Assembly: GCA_946554445.1 (NCBI GenBank) | Contig: CAMNSD010000008.1 | Span: 1 to 64,000, forward strand | Length of the DNA: 64,000 bases | From: an uncultured Lachnospiraceae bacterium | GTDB taxonomy: Bacteria > Bacillota > Clostridia > Lachnospirales > Lachnospiraceae | Direction: 5' to 3' | Shown: positions 37,521 to 45,128 of the stretch, piece after piece | Layout of the letters: every line of letters starts with the position of its first letter | How positions within the stretch are numbered: position 1 is the first letter of the stretch | Notes under the pieces: generated by a model | Told to the model about the DNA's origin: nothing | The model's input: only the letters and a program-made list of their open reading frames with translations | Databases searched by the model: none | Translations under genes and position numbers: made by a program

Positions 37521-37925
37521 ATGGCTAAAGCAGATAAATCAGCAAAATATTATGGAACCGGTAGAAGAAAGAAATCTATCGCCAGAGTATATTTAGTACC
37601 CGGTAAGGGCGAGATTACGATCAATAAAAGAAACATTGATGATTATTTCGGGTTGGAAACCTTGAAAGTTATCGTGCGTCAGCCCCTGGCAGCGACAGAT
37701 ACAGCTGACAAGTTCGATGTGCTCGTTACGGTAAAGGGCGGCGGCTATACAGGTCAGGCAGGCGCTGTAAGACATGGTATCGCAAGAGCGCTGCTCCAGG
37801 CGGATCCTGATTACAGACCGACACTGAAGAAGGCAGGTTATCTGACAAGAGATCCTCGTATGAAAGAGAGAAAGAAATACGGTCTCAAAGCGGCAAGACG
37901 TGCGCCTCAGTTCTCCAAGAGATAG
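37521..37925 (+). CDS. rpsI: 30S ribosomal protein S9
   Basis: S9 (134 residues) reaches the P-site tRNA with its C-terminal tail, here ending [26 protein letters not shown] near residue 12 is typical. AAGAAAGGGATAAAG precedes the ATG. It is the second gene of the rplM operon and is followed by a terminator. Confidence 0.97.
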   Translation: MAKADKSAKYYGTGRRKKSIARVYLVPGKGEITINKRNIDDYFGLETLKVIVRQPLAATDTADKFDVLVTVKGGGYTGQAGAVRHGIARALLQADPDYRPTLKKAGYLTRDPRMKERKKYGLKAARRAPQFSKR

Positions 37926-37952
37926 GAAAATTTTACAGATTCAAGTATATGG

Positions 37953-37976
37953 ACTCCGCAGGAAAACCTGCGGAGT
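37953..37976 (+). terminator. Terminator after rpsI
   Basis: ACTCCGCAGG at 37953-37962 pairs perfectly with CCTGCGGAGT at 37967-37976 around AAAA, followed by TTTTTCT. This is a textbook intrinsic terminator. Confidence 0.92.
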
Positions 37977-37988
37977 TTTTCTGACTTA

Positions 37989-38017
37989 TTAACATTTCAG
38001 GATATTTAGGTTATAAT
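37989..38017 (+). promoter_or_regulatory. Promoter of the toxin-antitoxin pair
   Basis: TTAACA at 37989-37994 and TATAAT at 38012-38017 are 17 bases apart, 41 bases before the small antitoxin-like gene. Confidence 0.6.
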
Positions 38018-38058
38018 ATATTTTAAACTTACGCAGATTTCATAACGGAGGTGTTGGT

Positions 38059-38238
38059 ATGTGCGATGTTAAAAAATATGAAAAAATTTATGAAGATATA
38101 AAAACCCTTCAACCGGAAGATACTTTACAGCTTGTATTGGAAGCGGAAACAGAAGAGCAAAGGAGCTTTTATGAAATGGTGGGTAATTTTCTTCTGCAAA
38201 AGAAACAGCGACAGGTAATAGAAAGGAATCTCTTTTAG
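38059..38238 (+). CDS. Small acidic protein, candidate antitoxin of the zeta toxin
   Basis: This 59-residue protein was read directly from the sequence. It starts MCDVKKYEKIYEDIKTLQPE, has many Glu residues and looks helical. CGGAGGTGTT precedes the ATG. Its TAG overlaps the GTG start of the zeta-like gene by one base, the usual tight coupling of antitoxin and toxin. No DNA-binding motif is evident. The antitoxin role is inferred from position and charge. Confidence 0.65.
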   Translation: MCDVKKYEKIYEDIKTLQPEDTLQLVLEAETEEQRSFYEMVGNFLLQKKQRQVIERNLF

Positions 38239-38804
38239 TGAAAAAATATATTTTAATGGCAGGTGTTAATGGGGCGGGTAAATCGACGTTGTACCAATCA
38301 TTACAATGCCTGCATGATATGCCGAGAGTGAATACAGATGAAATATTGAGAGAGTTTGGCGATTGGAGAGATATAGCTGACGTTATGACTGCCGGAAAAA
38401 TTGCAGTAAAGAAAATTGCTAAGTATTTTGATGAGGGCATTACTTTTAATCAGGAAACTACATTGTGCGGAAAGTCAATAATAAATAGTATAGCAAAAGC
38501 AAAGAATGGAGGATATTTTATTGAACTACATTATATCGGGGTTGAGAGTGCAGAGATTGCAAAAGAAAGAGTAGCCGAACGTATGAAACAAGGTGGTCAT
38601 GGTATTGCAGAAAAGGATATAGAAAGAAGATATATTGAGACATTTAATAATTTGAAAATTGTTCTGCCGGAATGTGATTTGGCGGCATTTTATGATAATA
38701 CCATAGAGTTTCGCAGATTTGCAATTTATAAGAATGGAAAGCCGGTAAGAGTTTCACATGAGATACCGCTTTGGTATGAAAAATTTATAGAAAATGTAAA
38801 CTAG
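38238..38804 (+). CDS. Zeta-type toxin / P-loop kinase
   Basis: The 188-residue protein has Walker A GVNGAGKST at residues 9-17 and the zeta features VNTDEILREFGDW and FNQETTLCGKSII. An Arg-rich segment (RVAERMKQGGHGIAEKDIERRY) matches the nucleotide-binding lid. Zeta toxins phosphorylate UDP-N-acetylglucosamine and block wall synthesis. The start is GTG at 38238 inside the antitoxin stop. The gene is AT-rich compared with its neighbours. A harmless small-molecule kinase is the alternative. Confidence 0.72.
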   Translation: MKKYILMAGVNGAGKSTLYQSLQCLHDMPRVNTDEILREFGDWRDIADVMTAGKIAVKKIAKYFDEGITFNQETTLCGKSIINSIAKAKNGGYFIELHYIGVESAEIAKERVAERMKQGGHGIAEKDIERRYIETFNNLKIVLPECDLAAFYDNTIEFRRFAIYKNGKPVRVSHEIPLWYEKFIENVN

Positions 38805-38981
38805 AGAGCGGTAATCTATATAATGAAAAAGTGTGAGATATTACAAAATAGTACGGGTAAGTGACACGTAACTAATAAAGCGCTTGAAAAAAGAAACGCA
38901 TAAGGGGTAAGCAGATTTTTGTATTCGTATAACGTATACATCATATTTACTATTATACAGGCGGGATAATTGGATATAATA

Positions 38982-39018
38982 AAAAACGTAACAATTCTGT
39001 ATGAACTGTTACGTTTTT
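38982..39018. terminator. Perfect inverted repeat, probably bidirectional terminator
   Basis: AAAAACGTAACA at 38982-38993 pairs with TGTTACGTTTTT at 39007-39018 around a 13-base loop. It lies 3' of the truncated recombinase, in the place that the left 32-bp site takes at the intact locus. The 273-base gap 38805-39077 holds no gene. Confidence 0.7.
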
Positions 39019-39077
39019 GTTGTTACACTTTATATATCGGAGTATTCTGCCAATACTTTAGGGGTAAAAAATATTTT

Positions 39078-39302
39078 TTATAATTGGATATTTAAAAATA
39101 CATCGTCCTGCTCTTCTTGTTCGATAGACAGGTAATGCTTGGTAATTTTATAAGAGGAATGATTATATAAATGCATCAGCATTGCCGGGGGTACACCTTG
39201 CTTCCACGCATAGTAACCGAAGGTCTTACGCAGGGAATGGCAGCTGATATGTTCTGGCAATCCGGTTTCGACAGCGGCCTGTTTGATCAGGCGGTAAGCC
39301 TG
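39078..39302 (-). pseudogene. C-terminal remnant of a tyrosine recombinase
   Basis: About 75 codons match the C-terminal 40% of the recombinase at 17371-17952: QAYRLIK, HISCHSLRKTFGYYAWKQG, LYNHSSY and the Tyr in KHYLSIE. The HxxR, His and Tyr catalytic residues are kept, but the Arg and Lys of the N-terminal half are gone. The similarity ends abruptly at about 39302, where flagellin sequence begins on the other strand. An open frame continues to 39566 but is antisense to flagellin and has no homology. Confidence 0.85.
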
Positions 39303-40247
39303 GATTCTAAGGGAACCGAAACGACAGCGGCTATTGGCGAATCGGTAAAGTTTACCCTGACAGATAAGACTGGCACTATGAAGCTGGCTGCGGGTAATTC
39401 TATTACAATTGATGGTAAGACTTATACTTACGATCCTGATAAAGCGTCTACCACGGATGAGGCCAATACATTTAAATCCCTTGAGGATTTGCAAAAACTT
39501 CTGGGAAAAGATTATGATGTATCGGTGGTTGTAGACAGTAAGGTAACTTACAAGACGGTATATCATAATACTTTTGATGGCACCAGCCCAATTACAGACG
39601 CAAATGGAAATTCATCAACCGAAGATAAGATTGAGACTGGCGGTACATTAAAGGCAGCGTCGGCGACCACCGCAGTCGGTGCATTAGCGCTGACAGATTT
39701 TGACAATGTACCGACTGTGGAAACAGCACCTAACAATGATGCTGCCAAGGATGGGCAGGCTGCGACCTTTAAAAGTTCAGTTGCACTGGCAGGGCTTTCT
39801 TTAAACATCGCCCGCAAAGCGACAGTGGAAACTTCTGACGCAATTCGCTTTAGCTTACAGGTAGGTGCAGACACGACCGAAGAGAATAAGATTAATGTGG
39901 ATATCGAATCCATGAGCGCGAGGAGCCTTGGCATCAATAAGGTATCTGTAACAGGAAAGGATTCCACCAATGCAGACGAGGCGGTCAATACCATTGCCGA
40001 TGCGATTGCAAAGGTTTCCAAACAGCGCTCTGCTCTTGGTGCGGTACAGAACAGATTAGAGCACACCATCAATAATCTGGATAACGTTGTGGAGAATACC
40101 ACAAGTGCAGAAGCGGCAATCCGTGATACAGATATTGCCGAGGAGATGGTTAAGTACTCCAACAACAATATCTTACAGCAGGCGGGTGCATCCATGTTGT
40201 CGCAGGCGAACCAGTTCAATCAGTTGGCACTGTCCCTGCTTGGTTAA
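39303..40247 (+). pseudogene. Flagellin lacking its N-terminal domain
   Basis: From codon DSKGTETT onward this is a flagellin variable domain, followed by an intact C-terminal domain (VQNRLEHTINNLDNVVENTT and NQFNQLALSLLG). The N-terminal D0/D1 region of about 165 residues, the start codon and leader are missing. An open frame extends back to an ATG at 39171 but that part is antisense recombinase. A protein from this frame could not assemble as normal flagellin. It may be a dead copy or a silent donor for recombination. Confidence 0.82.
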
Positions 40248-40301
40248 TAAGATATACCAACCTAAGAGTTCATGACAGTTGAGCATGACTAACATAATAA
40301 A

Positions 40302-40350
40302 AAGGGGCTACCGCTTTAACGATTAATCAATCGGGAAGCGGCAGCTTCCT
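40302..40350 (+). terminator. Terminator-like hairpin after the flagellin remnant
   Basis: GCTACCGCTT near 40307-40316 pairs with AAGCGGCAGC near 40336-40345 with one mismatch, flanked by AAGG and CCTT. The loop holds a small CGATT/AATCG stem. Confidence 0.5.
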
Positions 40351-40391
40351 TATTAAGGTTTTGCTCGTTCTGCACGTTCCCGATTTTTTTG

Positions 40392-40419
40392 TTGCTTTTT
40401 ATTTCCTGCGTGCTATAAT
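40392..40419 (+). promoter_or_regulatory. tRNA operon promoter
   Basis: TTGCTT at 40392-40397 and TATAAT at 40414-40419 are 16 bases apart, nine bases before the first tRNA. Confidence 0.7.
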
Positions 40420-40428
40420 CTTTTTTAG

Positions 40429-40501
40429 GGGGATATAGCTCAGTTGGGAGAGCGATACGTTCGCAACGTATAGGTCACGAGTTCGAGTCTCGCTATCTCC
40501 A
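40429..40501 (+). tRNA. tRNA-Ala (anticodon CGC)
   Basis: The acceptor stem GGGGATA pairs with TATCTCC with one G-T pair. The D arm is GCTC-AGTTGGGA-GAGC, and the anticodon arm is ATACG-TTCGCAA-CGTAT, which reads anticodon CGC. The T arm is ACGAG-TTCGAGT-CTCGC with one mismatch at the base. The discriminator base is A and the CCA end is not encoded. It should read the GCG codon. Confidence 0.88.
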
Positions 40502-40505
40502 GTCT

Positions 40506-40579
40506 GGAAGCATAGCTCAGCCGGGATGAGCGTTCGCCTCACACGCGAGAGGTCATGGGTTCGAGCCCCATTGCTTCCA
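40506..40579 (+). tRNA. tRNA-Val (anticodon CAC)
   Basis: The acceptor GGAAGCA pairs with TGCTTCC. The D arm is GCTC...GAGC, and the anticodon arm TTCGC-CTCACAC-GCGAG gives anticodon CAC. The T arm ATGGG-TTCGAGC-CCCAT is perfect. CCA is not encoded. It lies 4 bases after the tRNA-Ala and shares its promoter. It should read GTG. Confidence 0.9.
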
Positions 40580-40581
40580 CT

Positions 40582-40625
40582 AAAAAAAGAAGTCGGAATG
40601 ATTAGTACATTCTGGCTTCTTTTTT
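40582..40625 (+). terminator. Terminator after the tRNA pair
   Basis: AAAAAAGAAG and GAATG on the left pair with CATTC and CTTCTTTTTT on the right with small internal mismatches, ending in a run of T. Confidence 0.85.
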
Positions 40626-40717
40626 GAAACTGTATGATAGAAAATAGTATGAGTACGAGTGAGGGATTGCAAGACGGCAATGTCTCTTCCTACAGATATT
40701 TTGGAATGGAGATTGGT

Positions 40718-41575
40718 ATGGACAGCAAGCGAAAACGGGTAATAAAAGAATATGTTTTGATAACGGTGGCCGTGATCCTGATGGATATCGGCATCTATGT
40801 GTTTAAATTCCCTAACAATTTTTCTTTCGGCGGCGTATCCGGTCTGGCGGTGGTGATTACGCATTTTGTACCGTTTACGGCCTCCCAGATTAATCTGGCC
40901 ATCAATATGGTGCTGCTGGTATTCGGCTTTATGTTCTTAGGTAAGAATTTCGGGGTAAAGACGGCATATGTGACAATCTTATCCTCTGTGTTGTTGAATA
41001 TCATGGAGGCGGCTTTTCCAATGAACGCGCCGCTAACCAATGAGACGATGTTGGAGTTGTTTTATGCGATCGCCCTGCCGGCGCTTGCCTCAGCCATTCT
41101 TTTTTATGAGAACGCCTCCGGCGGTGGGACGGACATTATTGCCATGGTGCTTCGGAAGTATTCCACAATGAACATTTCCTCGGCGCTGCTGGCTGTGGAT
41201 GCGATCATTGTGTTTGTGGCGTATTTTGTGTTTGATACGAGGACGGGGCTGTTTTCTGTCTGCGGTCTGATGGCTAAAACTTTGTTGATCGACAAGGCAA
41301 TTGAATATATGAAAATGAGCAAGTATTTTACGATCATATGCAGTAAACCGGAACCGATTTGTGATTATATTATGAAGGACTTGAAACGAAGCGCCACGGT
41401 ATACAGTGCGGAGGGCGCTTATACGCATAAAGGCAAGGTAGTGATCCTGACGGTCATGGATCCCAAGCAGGCCGTACTTTTGGAGCGGTATATTCAGTCT
41501 GTAGAGCCTGACGCTTTTCTCATGGTGACCAAGAGCAGTGAGATTATGGGAAAAGGATTCCGTGGATATATTTAG
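40718..41575 (+). CDS. YitT-family membrane protein
   Basis: The 285-residue protein has five or six membrane segments in the first 190 residues, with the family motif FPNNFSFGGVSGLAVVI near residue 30 and FYENASGGGTDIIAMVLRK near 130. A soluble DUF2179-like C-terminal domain carries HKGKVVILTVMDPKQ. The transported substrate is unknown. The ATG at 40718 has GGAGATTGGT upstream; a frame extends to 40634. Confidence 0.85.
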   Translation: MDSKRKRVIKEYVLITVAVILMDIGIYVFKFPNNFSFGGVSGLAVVITHFVPFTASQINLAINMVLLVFGFMFLGKNFGVKTAYVTILSSVLLNIMEAAFPMNAPLTNETMLELFYAIALPALASAILFYENASGGGTDIIAMVLRKYSTMNISSALLAVDAIIVFVAYFVFDTRTGLFSVCGLMAKTLLIDKAIEYMKMSKYFTIICSKPEPICDYIMKDLKRSATVYSAEGAYTHKGKVVILTVMDPKQAVLLERYIQSVEPDAFLMVTKSSEIMGKGFRGYI

Positions 41576-41599
41576 TCATAGAAAGATAAGGATAAATAG

Positions 41600-42958
41600 A
41601 TGGCATCTCATGTAAAAAATATGACCGAGGGAAAGCCGGCAAGATTATTGCTGACTTTTTCTCTTTCTCTGGTAGCAGGAAATGTGTTCCAGCAGCTTTA
41701 TACCGTGGTGGATACCATGGTGGTGGGGAAATATCTCGGCGTCAACGCCCTGGCGGCAGTGGGGGCCTCAGACTGGCTCAACTGGCTGATGCTGGGTGTG
41801 ATTCAGGGCCTGACACAGGGATTTGGGATTAAGATGGCGCAGGAGTTTGGCGCTGGTCGGGAGGATGAACTGAGAAAAAGTGTGGGAAGTTCGGCGGTTC
41901 TTTCCCTGCTTTCAGCGGTTGTTCTGATGGCGCTGGGGCAGTTTGCGGCTAGACCGGTGCTGATGCTTTTGCAGACGCCTGGGGAAATCATAGAGTATAG
42001 CTTGTTGTATCTGCGAATTATGTTCGCAGGTGTGCCGATTGTGATGCTCTATAATCTGCTGGCCTGTATCCTGCGATCCCTGGGAGACAGCAGGACACCG
42101 TTAAATGCGATGATCGTGGCGTCATTGACCAATATAGTCTTGGATTATCTGTTTGTGTTGGGTTTTGGGTGGGGAATTGCCGGAGCGGCGGCTGCAACGC
42201 TGATCGCACAGGCTGTGTCCGGTGTTTTCTGTTTTTGGCATATTAGAAAGATTGCTTTTCTTAAGATAGAAAAAGAGGATTTTAGGCTGCAGAAAGATCG
42301 CACCTTCCGTCTTTTTGTGTTGGGACTGCCGATGGCTTTCCAGAACGGCATCATTGCAATAGGTGGTATGATTGTACAGTTTGTGGTGAATGGTTATGGG
42401 GTAATTTTTATTGCCGGGTTTACAGCTACGAACAAGCTTTATGGATTATTGGAGATTGCGGGTACTTCTTATGGGTACGCGATGGTGACCTATGTAGGAC
42501 AGAATCTGGGAGCCGGTAAGTTTGAACGGATTCAGAGCGGTATGCGTGCGGCAATGGGGATTGCTATGGTCACATCCATTATCATTGCCGTGTGTATGTT
42601 GGTGTTAGGTAAAAATATACTGGGACTTTTTATTTCCGGTACGCCTGAGGTGGTGGAACAGACGATGCAGATTGCCTATTTCTACCTGGCGGTCATGAGC
42701 GTCTGTCTGCCGATCCTGTATGTACTGCATGTGACTCGCTCAGCCATCCAGGGTATGGGCAATACGGTACTGCCCATGCTGTCTGGGGTGGCGGAATTTG
42801 TGATGCGGACGTTATCGATAATCTTTCTGCCGATGATTATGGGAGAAACCGGCATCTTTTTTGCGGAGATTGCAGCTTGGCTGGGAGCGGATGTGGTACT
42901 GGTGGCCAGTTATTTCAAGGTGATGAGAAGCCTTATGTCCACCCGCCGTCCAGCGTGA
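41600..42958 (+). CDS. MATE-family efflux transporter
   Basis: The 452-residue protein has twelve membrane segments in two repeats. MTEGKPARLLLTFSLSLVAG opens it, with the family motif VDTMVVGKYLGVNALAAVGA near residue 37. These proteins export drugs or metabolites with Na+ or H+. It follows the YitT gene by 24 bases and probably shares its transcript. Its 3' end overlaps the convergent SDR gene by 26 bases. Confidence 0.92.
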   Translation: MASHVKNMTEGKPARLLLTFSLSLVAGNVFQQLYTVVDTMVVGKYLGVNALAAVGASDWLNWLMLGVIQGLTQGFGIKMAQEFGAGREDELRKSVGSSAVLSLLSAVVLMALGQFAARPVLMLLQTPGEIIEYSLLYLRIMFAGVPIVMLYNLLACILRSLGDSRTPLNAMIVASLTNIVLDYLFVLGFGWGIAGAAAATLIAQAVSGVFCFWHIRKIAFLKIEKEDFRLQKDRTFRLFVLGLPMAFQNGIIAIGGMIVQFVVNGYGVIFIAGFTATNKLYGLLEIAGTSYGYAMVTYVGQNLGAGKFERIQSGMRAAMGIAMVTSIIIAVCMLVLGKNILGLFISGTPEVVEQTMQIAYFYLAVMSVCLPILYVLHVTRSAIQGMGNTVLPMLSGVAEFVMRTLSIIFLPMIMGETGIFFAEIAAWLGADVVLVASYFKVMRSLMSTRRPA

Positions 42959-43700
42959 TGACTTGTCCGGTCAGATAATCCGATCCATTGAGGATAGCAA
43001 GCAGAAGTTTCGCGACTTCTGATGATTGACCAAAACGGTCAGCGGGAATCTCGTCCCGGAGAAGAGCCAGGTCTTCCTCGGAAAAGCATCGGTTCATATC
43101 TGTATCGATCACGCCGCAGGCGATGGCGTTCACCTGAATATTGCTGGGGGCTAGTTCTTTGGCAAGCGCCCGGGTGAAAGCGTCCATTCCGCCTTTGGAA
43201 GCGGAGTAAGCTACTTCTGTGGAGGCGCCCACACGGCCCCAGACAGAAGAGATATTGACAATCTTGCCGGCATGGCGGCGAAGCATCAGGGGAATGGCCA
43301 GGCGGCAGCAGTAGAACAGGGAGTCCAGATTGACATGCATGATCTCCTGCCATGCTTCCACTGACATCTCATGCAGCAAGCCTACATAGGAGATGCCGGC
43401 ATTGTTGACTAATAAGGTCAAGTCTTTAATTTCCGAAAACACCCGTGTCACTTCTTCCGGATTGCCCATATCCGCGACAATAGCCTTACAGGGCACTTGA
43501 TAGGCATTTGACAGCCTTTCTGACACATTTGTCAGCACATCGCCGGAACGTCGGCAGGTAAGATAGAGGCTGTAGCCTGCTTTCGCCAGTTCCTCCGCGA
43601 TGGCAAGCCCAATCCCCCGGGAAGCCCCCGTGACCAGGGCGATTTTAGGTTCGGGTAATTGGTCGCATTTTCTTTCTATCATAGAAGAATTAATTTGCAT
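42933..43700 (-). CDS. Short-chain dehydrogenase (FabG-like)
   Basis: The 255-residue enzyme has the NAD(P) motif TGASRGIG near residue 24, NNAG near 96, and the catalytic Ser (NISSVWGR) plus YSASKGG (Tyr, Lys). It ends GQVITLDGGWT as FabG proteins do. A second FabG in the fatty-acid operon would be expected elsewhere, so the substrate here is uncertain. GAAAGGACTC precedes the ATG. It overlaps the MATE gene tail to tail. Confidence 0.88.
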   Translation of the reverse strand: MQINSSMIERKCDQLPEPKIALVTGASRGIGLAIAEELAKAGYSLYLTCRRSGDVLTNVSERLSNAYQVPCKAIVADMGNPEEVTRVFSEIKDLTLLVNNAGISYVGLLHEMSVEAWQEIMHVNLDSLFYCCRLAIPLMLRRHAGKIVNISSVWGRVGASTEVAYSASKGGMDAFTRALAKELAPSNIQVNAIACGVIDTDMNRCFSEEDLALLRDEIPADRFGQSSEVAKLLLAILNGSDYLTGQVITLDGGWT

Positions 43701-43792
43701 GTTTTTAGAGTCCTTTCTTTTGACAAACCCATCTCACAAGAATTATACTACAGATAAAATGAAAGAAAAAGCCAATACTATGTTTATGCCCA

Positions 43793-43835
43793 AAACGAGC
43801 ATAGTTCGTTTGTGAGATCCGCTTCGCGGACTCGG
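43793..43835 (+). repeat. Two-hairpin element upstream of trxB
   Basis: Hairpin 1 is AAACGA at 43793-43798 with TCGTTT at 43806-43811. Hairpin 2 at 43814-43835 has GAG, a bulged A, TCCGC, loop TTC, GCGGA and CTCGG. Hairpin 2 is identical over 22 bases to the reverse complement of 49682-49703. Here the element is in a divergent spacer, not behind a stop codon. Confidence 0.55.
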
Positions 43836-43888
43836 AGAACCGAAGGAGTTCTTAGATACCAGGAAAGCAATAATAATGGAGGAGCATT

Positions 43889-44803
43889 ATGTACGATCTA
43901 ATCATTATCGGCGCCGGCCCGGCCGGCTTATCTGCAGCCGTTTACGGCAGGCGTGCGGGCCTGAATCTTGCGGTGATAGAACAGACGCCCATGAGCGGCG
44001 GACAGGTGTTAAATACGTATGAGGTGGATAATTATCTGGGAATGCCAGGGATAAGCGGTTTTGACCTGGGTATGAAGTTCCGGGAGCATGCGGATAAAAT
44101 GGATGTGACCTTTTTAAAGGAAAGAGTCACAGCCATCCGTGATAATGGACAGGTTAAGACGGTGGAGACCGCCTCGGGCGCTTCCTATGAAGCCAAGAGT
44201 TTGATTCTGGCCACAGGGGCGGAGCATGCCCTTTTGGAGGCACCAGGAGAGGAGCAGTGGAAAGGCAGAGGGGTATCCTACTGCGCTACCTGTGACGGCG
44301 CTTTTTTCAAAGGAAGGGATGTGGCCGTGGTGGGCGGCGGCGATGTGGCGGTGGAGGACGCTGTCTATCTGGCAAGAATGTGCCGCAAGGTGTATTTGAT
44401 CCACAGACGGGACAGCCTGCGGGCGGCGAAGATCCTGCAGGAGAAACTTTTTGCCTGTGAAAATGTGGAAGTGCTCTGGGACTGTACGGTTTCGAAGATT
44501 TATGGCGGTGATCTGGTGGAGGGCGTGACGCTGTATCATAAGCAGGAGAAGGTGGAGAAAGACCTTGCCGTGGAAGGTGTCTTCATTGCAGTGGGGATGC
44601 ATCCCTGCACGGAGGCTTTTGCCGCAGCCGTATCCTGTGATGAAAAAGGCTACCTGATCGCAGGGGAGGACTGCGTCACCAATGTGCCTGGCGTTTTTGC
44701 GGCGGGGGATATCCGTACCAAGTCCCTGCGGCAGATTGTGACTGCGGTGGCGGACGGCGCCTGTGCGGTCACATCCGTGGAGAGATATCTTACGGGAATG
44801 TGA
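43889..44803 (+). CDS. trxB: Thioredoxin-disulfide reductase
   Basis: The 304-residue flavoprotein has the FAD motif GAGPAGLSAAVYGRRAGL near residue 8, the redox pair CATC near residue 134, the NADP motif VGGGDVAVEDAVYLA near 150, and the FAD motif GVFAAGDIR near the end. It passes electrons from NADPH to thioredoxin. ATGGAGGAGCATT precedes the ATG. No thioredoxin gene is adjacent. Confidence 0.92.
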   Translation: MYDLIIIGAGPAGLSAAVYGRRAGLNLAVIEQTPMSGGQVLNTYEVDNYLGMPGISGFDLGMKFREHADKMDVTFLKERVTAIRDNGQVKTVETASGASYEAKSLILATGAEHALLEAPGEEQWKGRGVSYCATCDGAFFKGRDVAVVGGGDVAVEDAVYLARMCRKVYLIHRRDSLRAAKILQEKLFACENVEVLWDCTVSKIYGGDLVEGVTLYHKQEKVEKDLAVEGVFIAVGMHPCTEAFAAAVSCDEKGYLIAGEDCVTNVPGVFAAGDIRTKSLRQIVTAVADGACAVTSVERYLTGM

Positions 44804-45086
44804 CGGTGGTATAGGAGGTTGTGGTGACGACGGCGATGGTAAAAAAGGTTATGGCGACAGGAAAAATATGACGGCGTATATTGTATTATGTAACAACTGT
44901 ATGAGAGATATTTCGTAAATGTTACGAAGTAGTCAGACTGGAAAGATATGGTAAATTGACATAAGTATCTGGTGATTTGGGAATAAAGTACCGGCTCTTT
45001 TGTGAAAAAACACAATAAATTGCGTAATTCCCTAAGATTTGATGGTAGATGATGTGGTTGACAAAACGTAAGGGCGATGCTATATT
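44804..45086 (+). promoter_or_regulatory. Spacer with the promoter of the NlpC/P60 gene
   Basis: TTGACA at 45058-45063 and TATATT at 45081-45086 are 17 bases apart. The rest of this 325-base spacer holds no gene; it has a small hairpin TTCGTAA/TTACGAA near 44909-44926 and no clear terminator for trxB. Confidence 0.55.
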
Positions 45087-45128
45087 ATACTCAGATGTAA
45101 CAATTTTGTAACAAATGAGGTGTTTTTT

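Noticed and set aside
39171..39566. Hybrid coding region across the recombinase-flagellin junction
   Set aside because: In both directions the frame past the junction is only the antisense of the other gene; it lacks homology and a convincing start.
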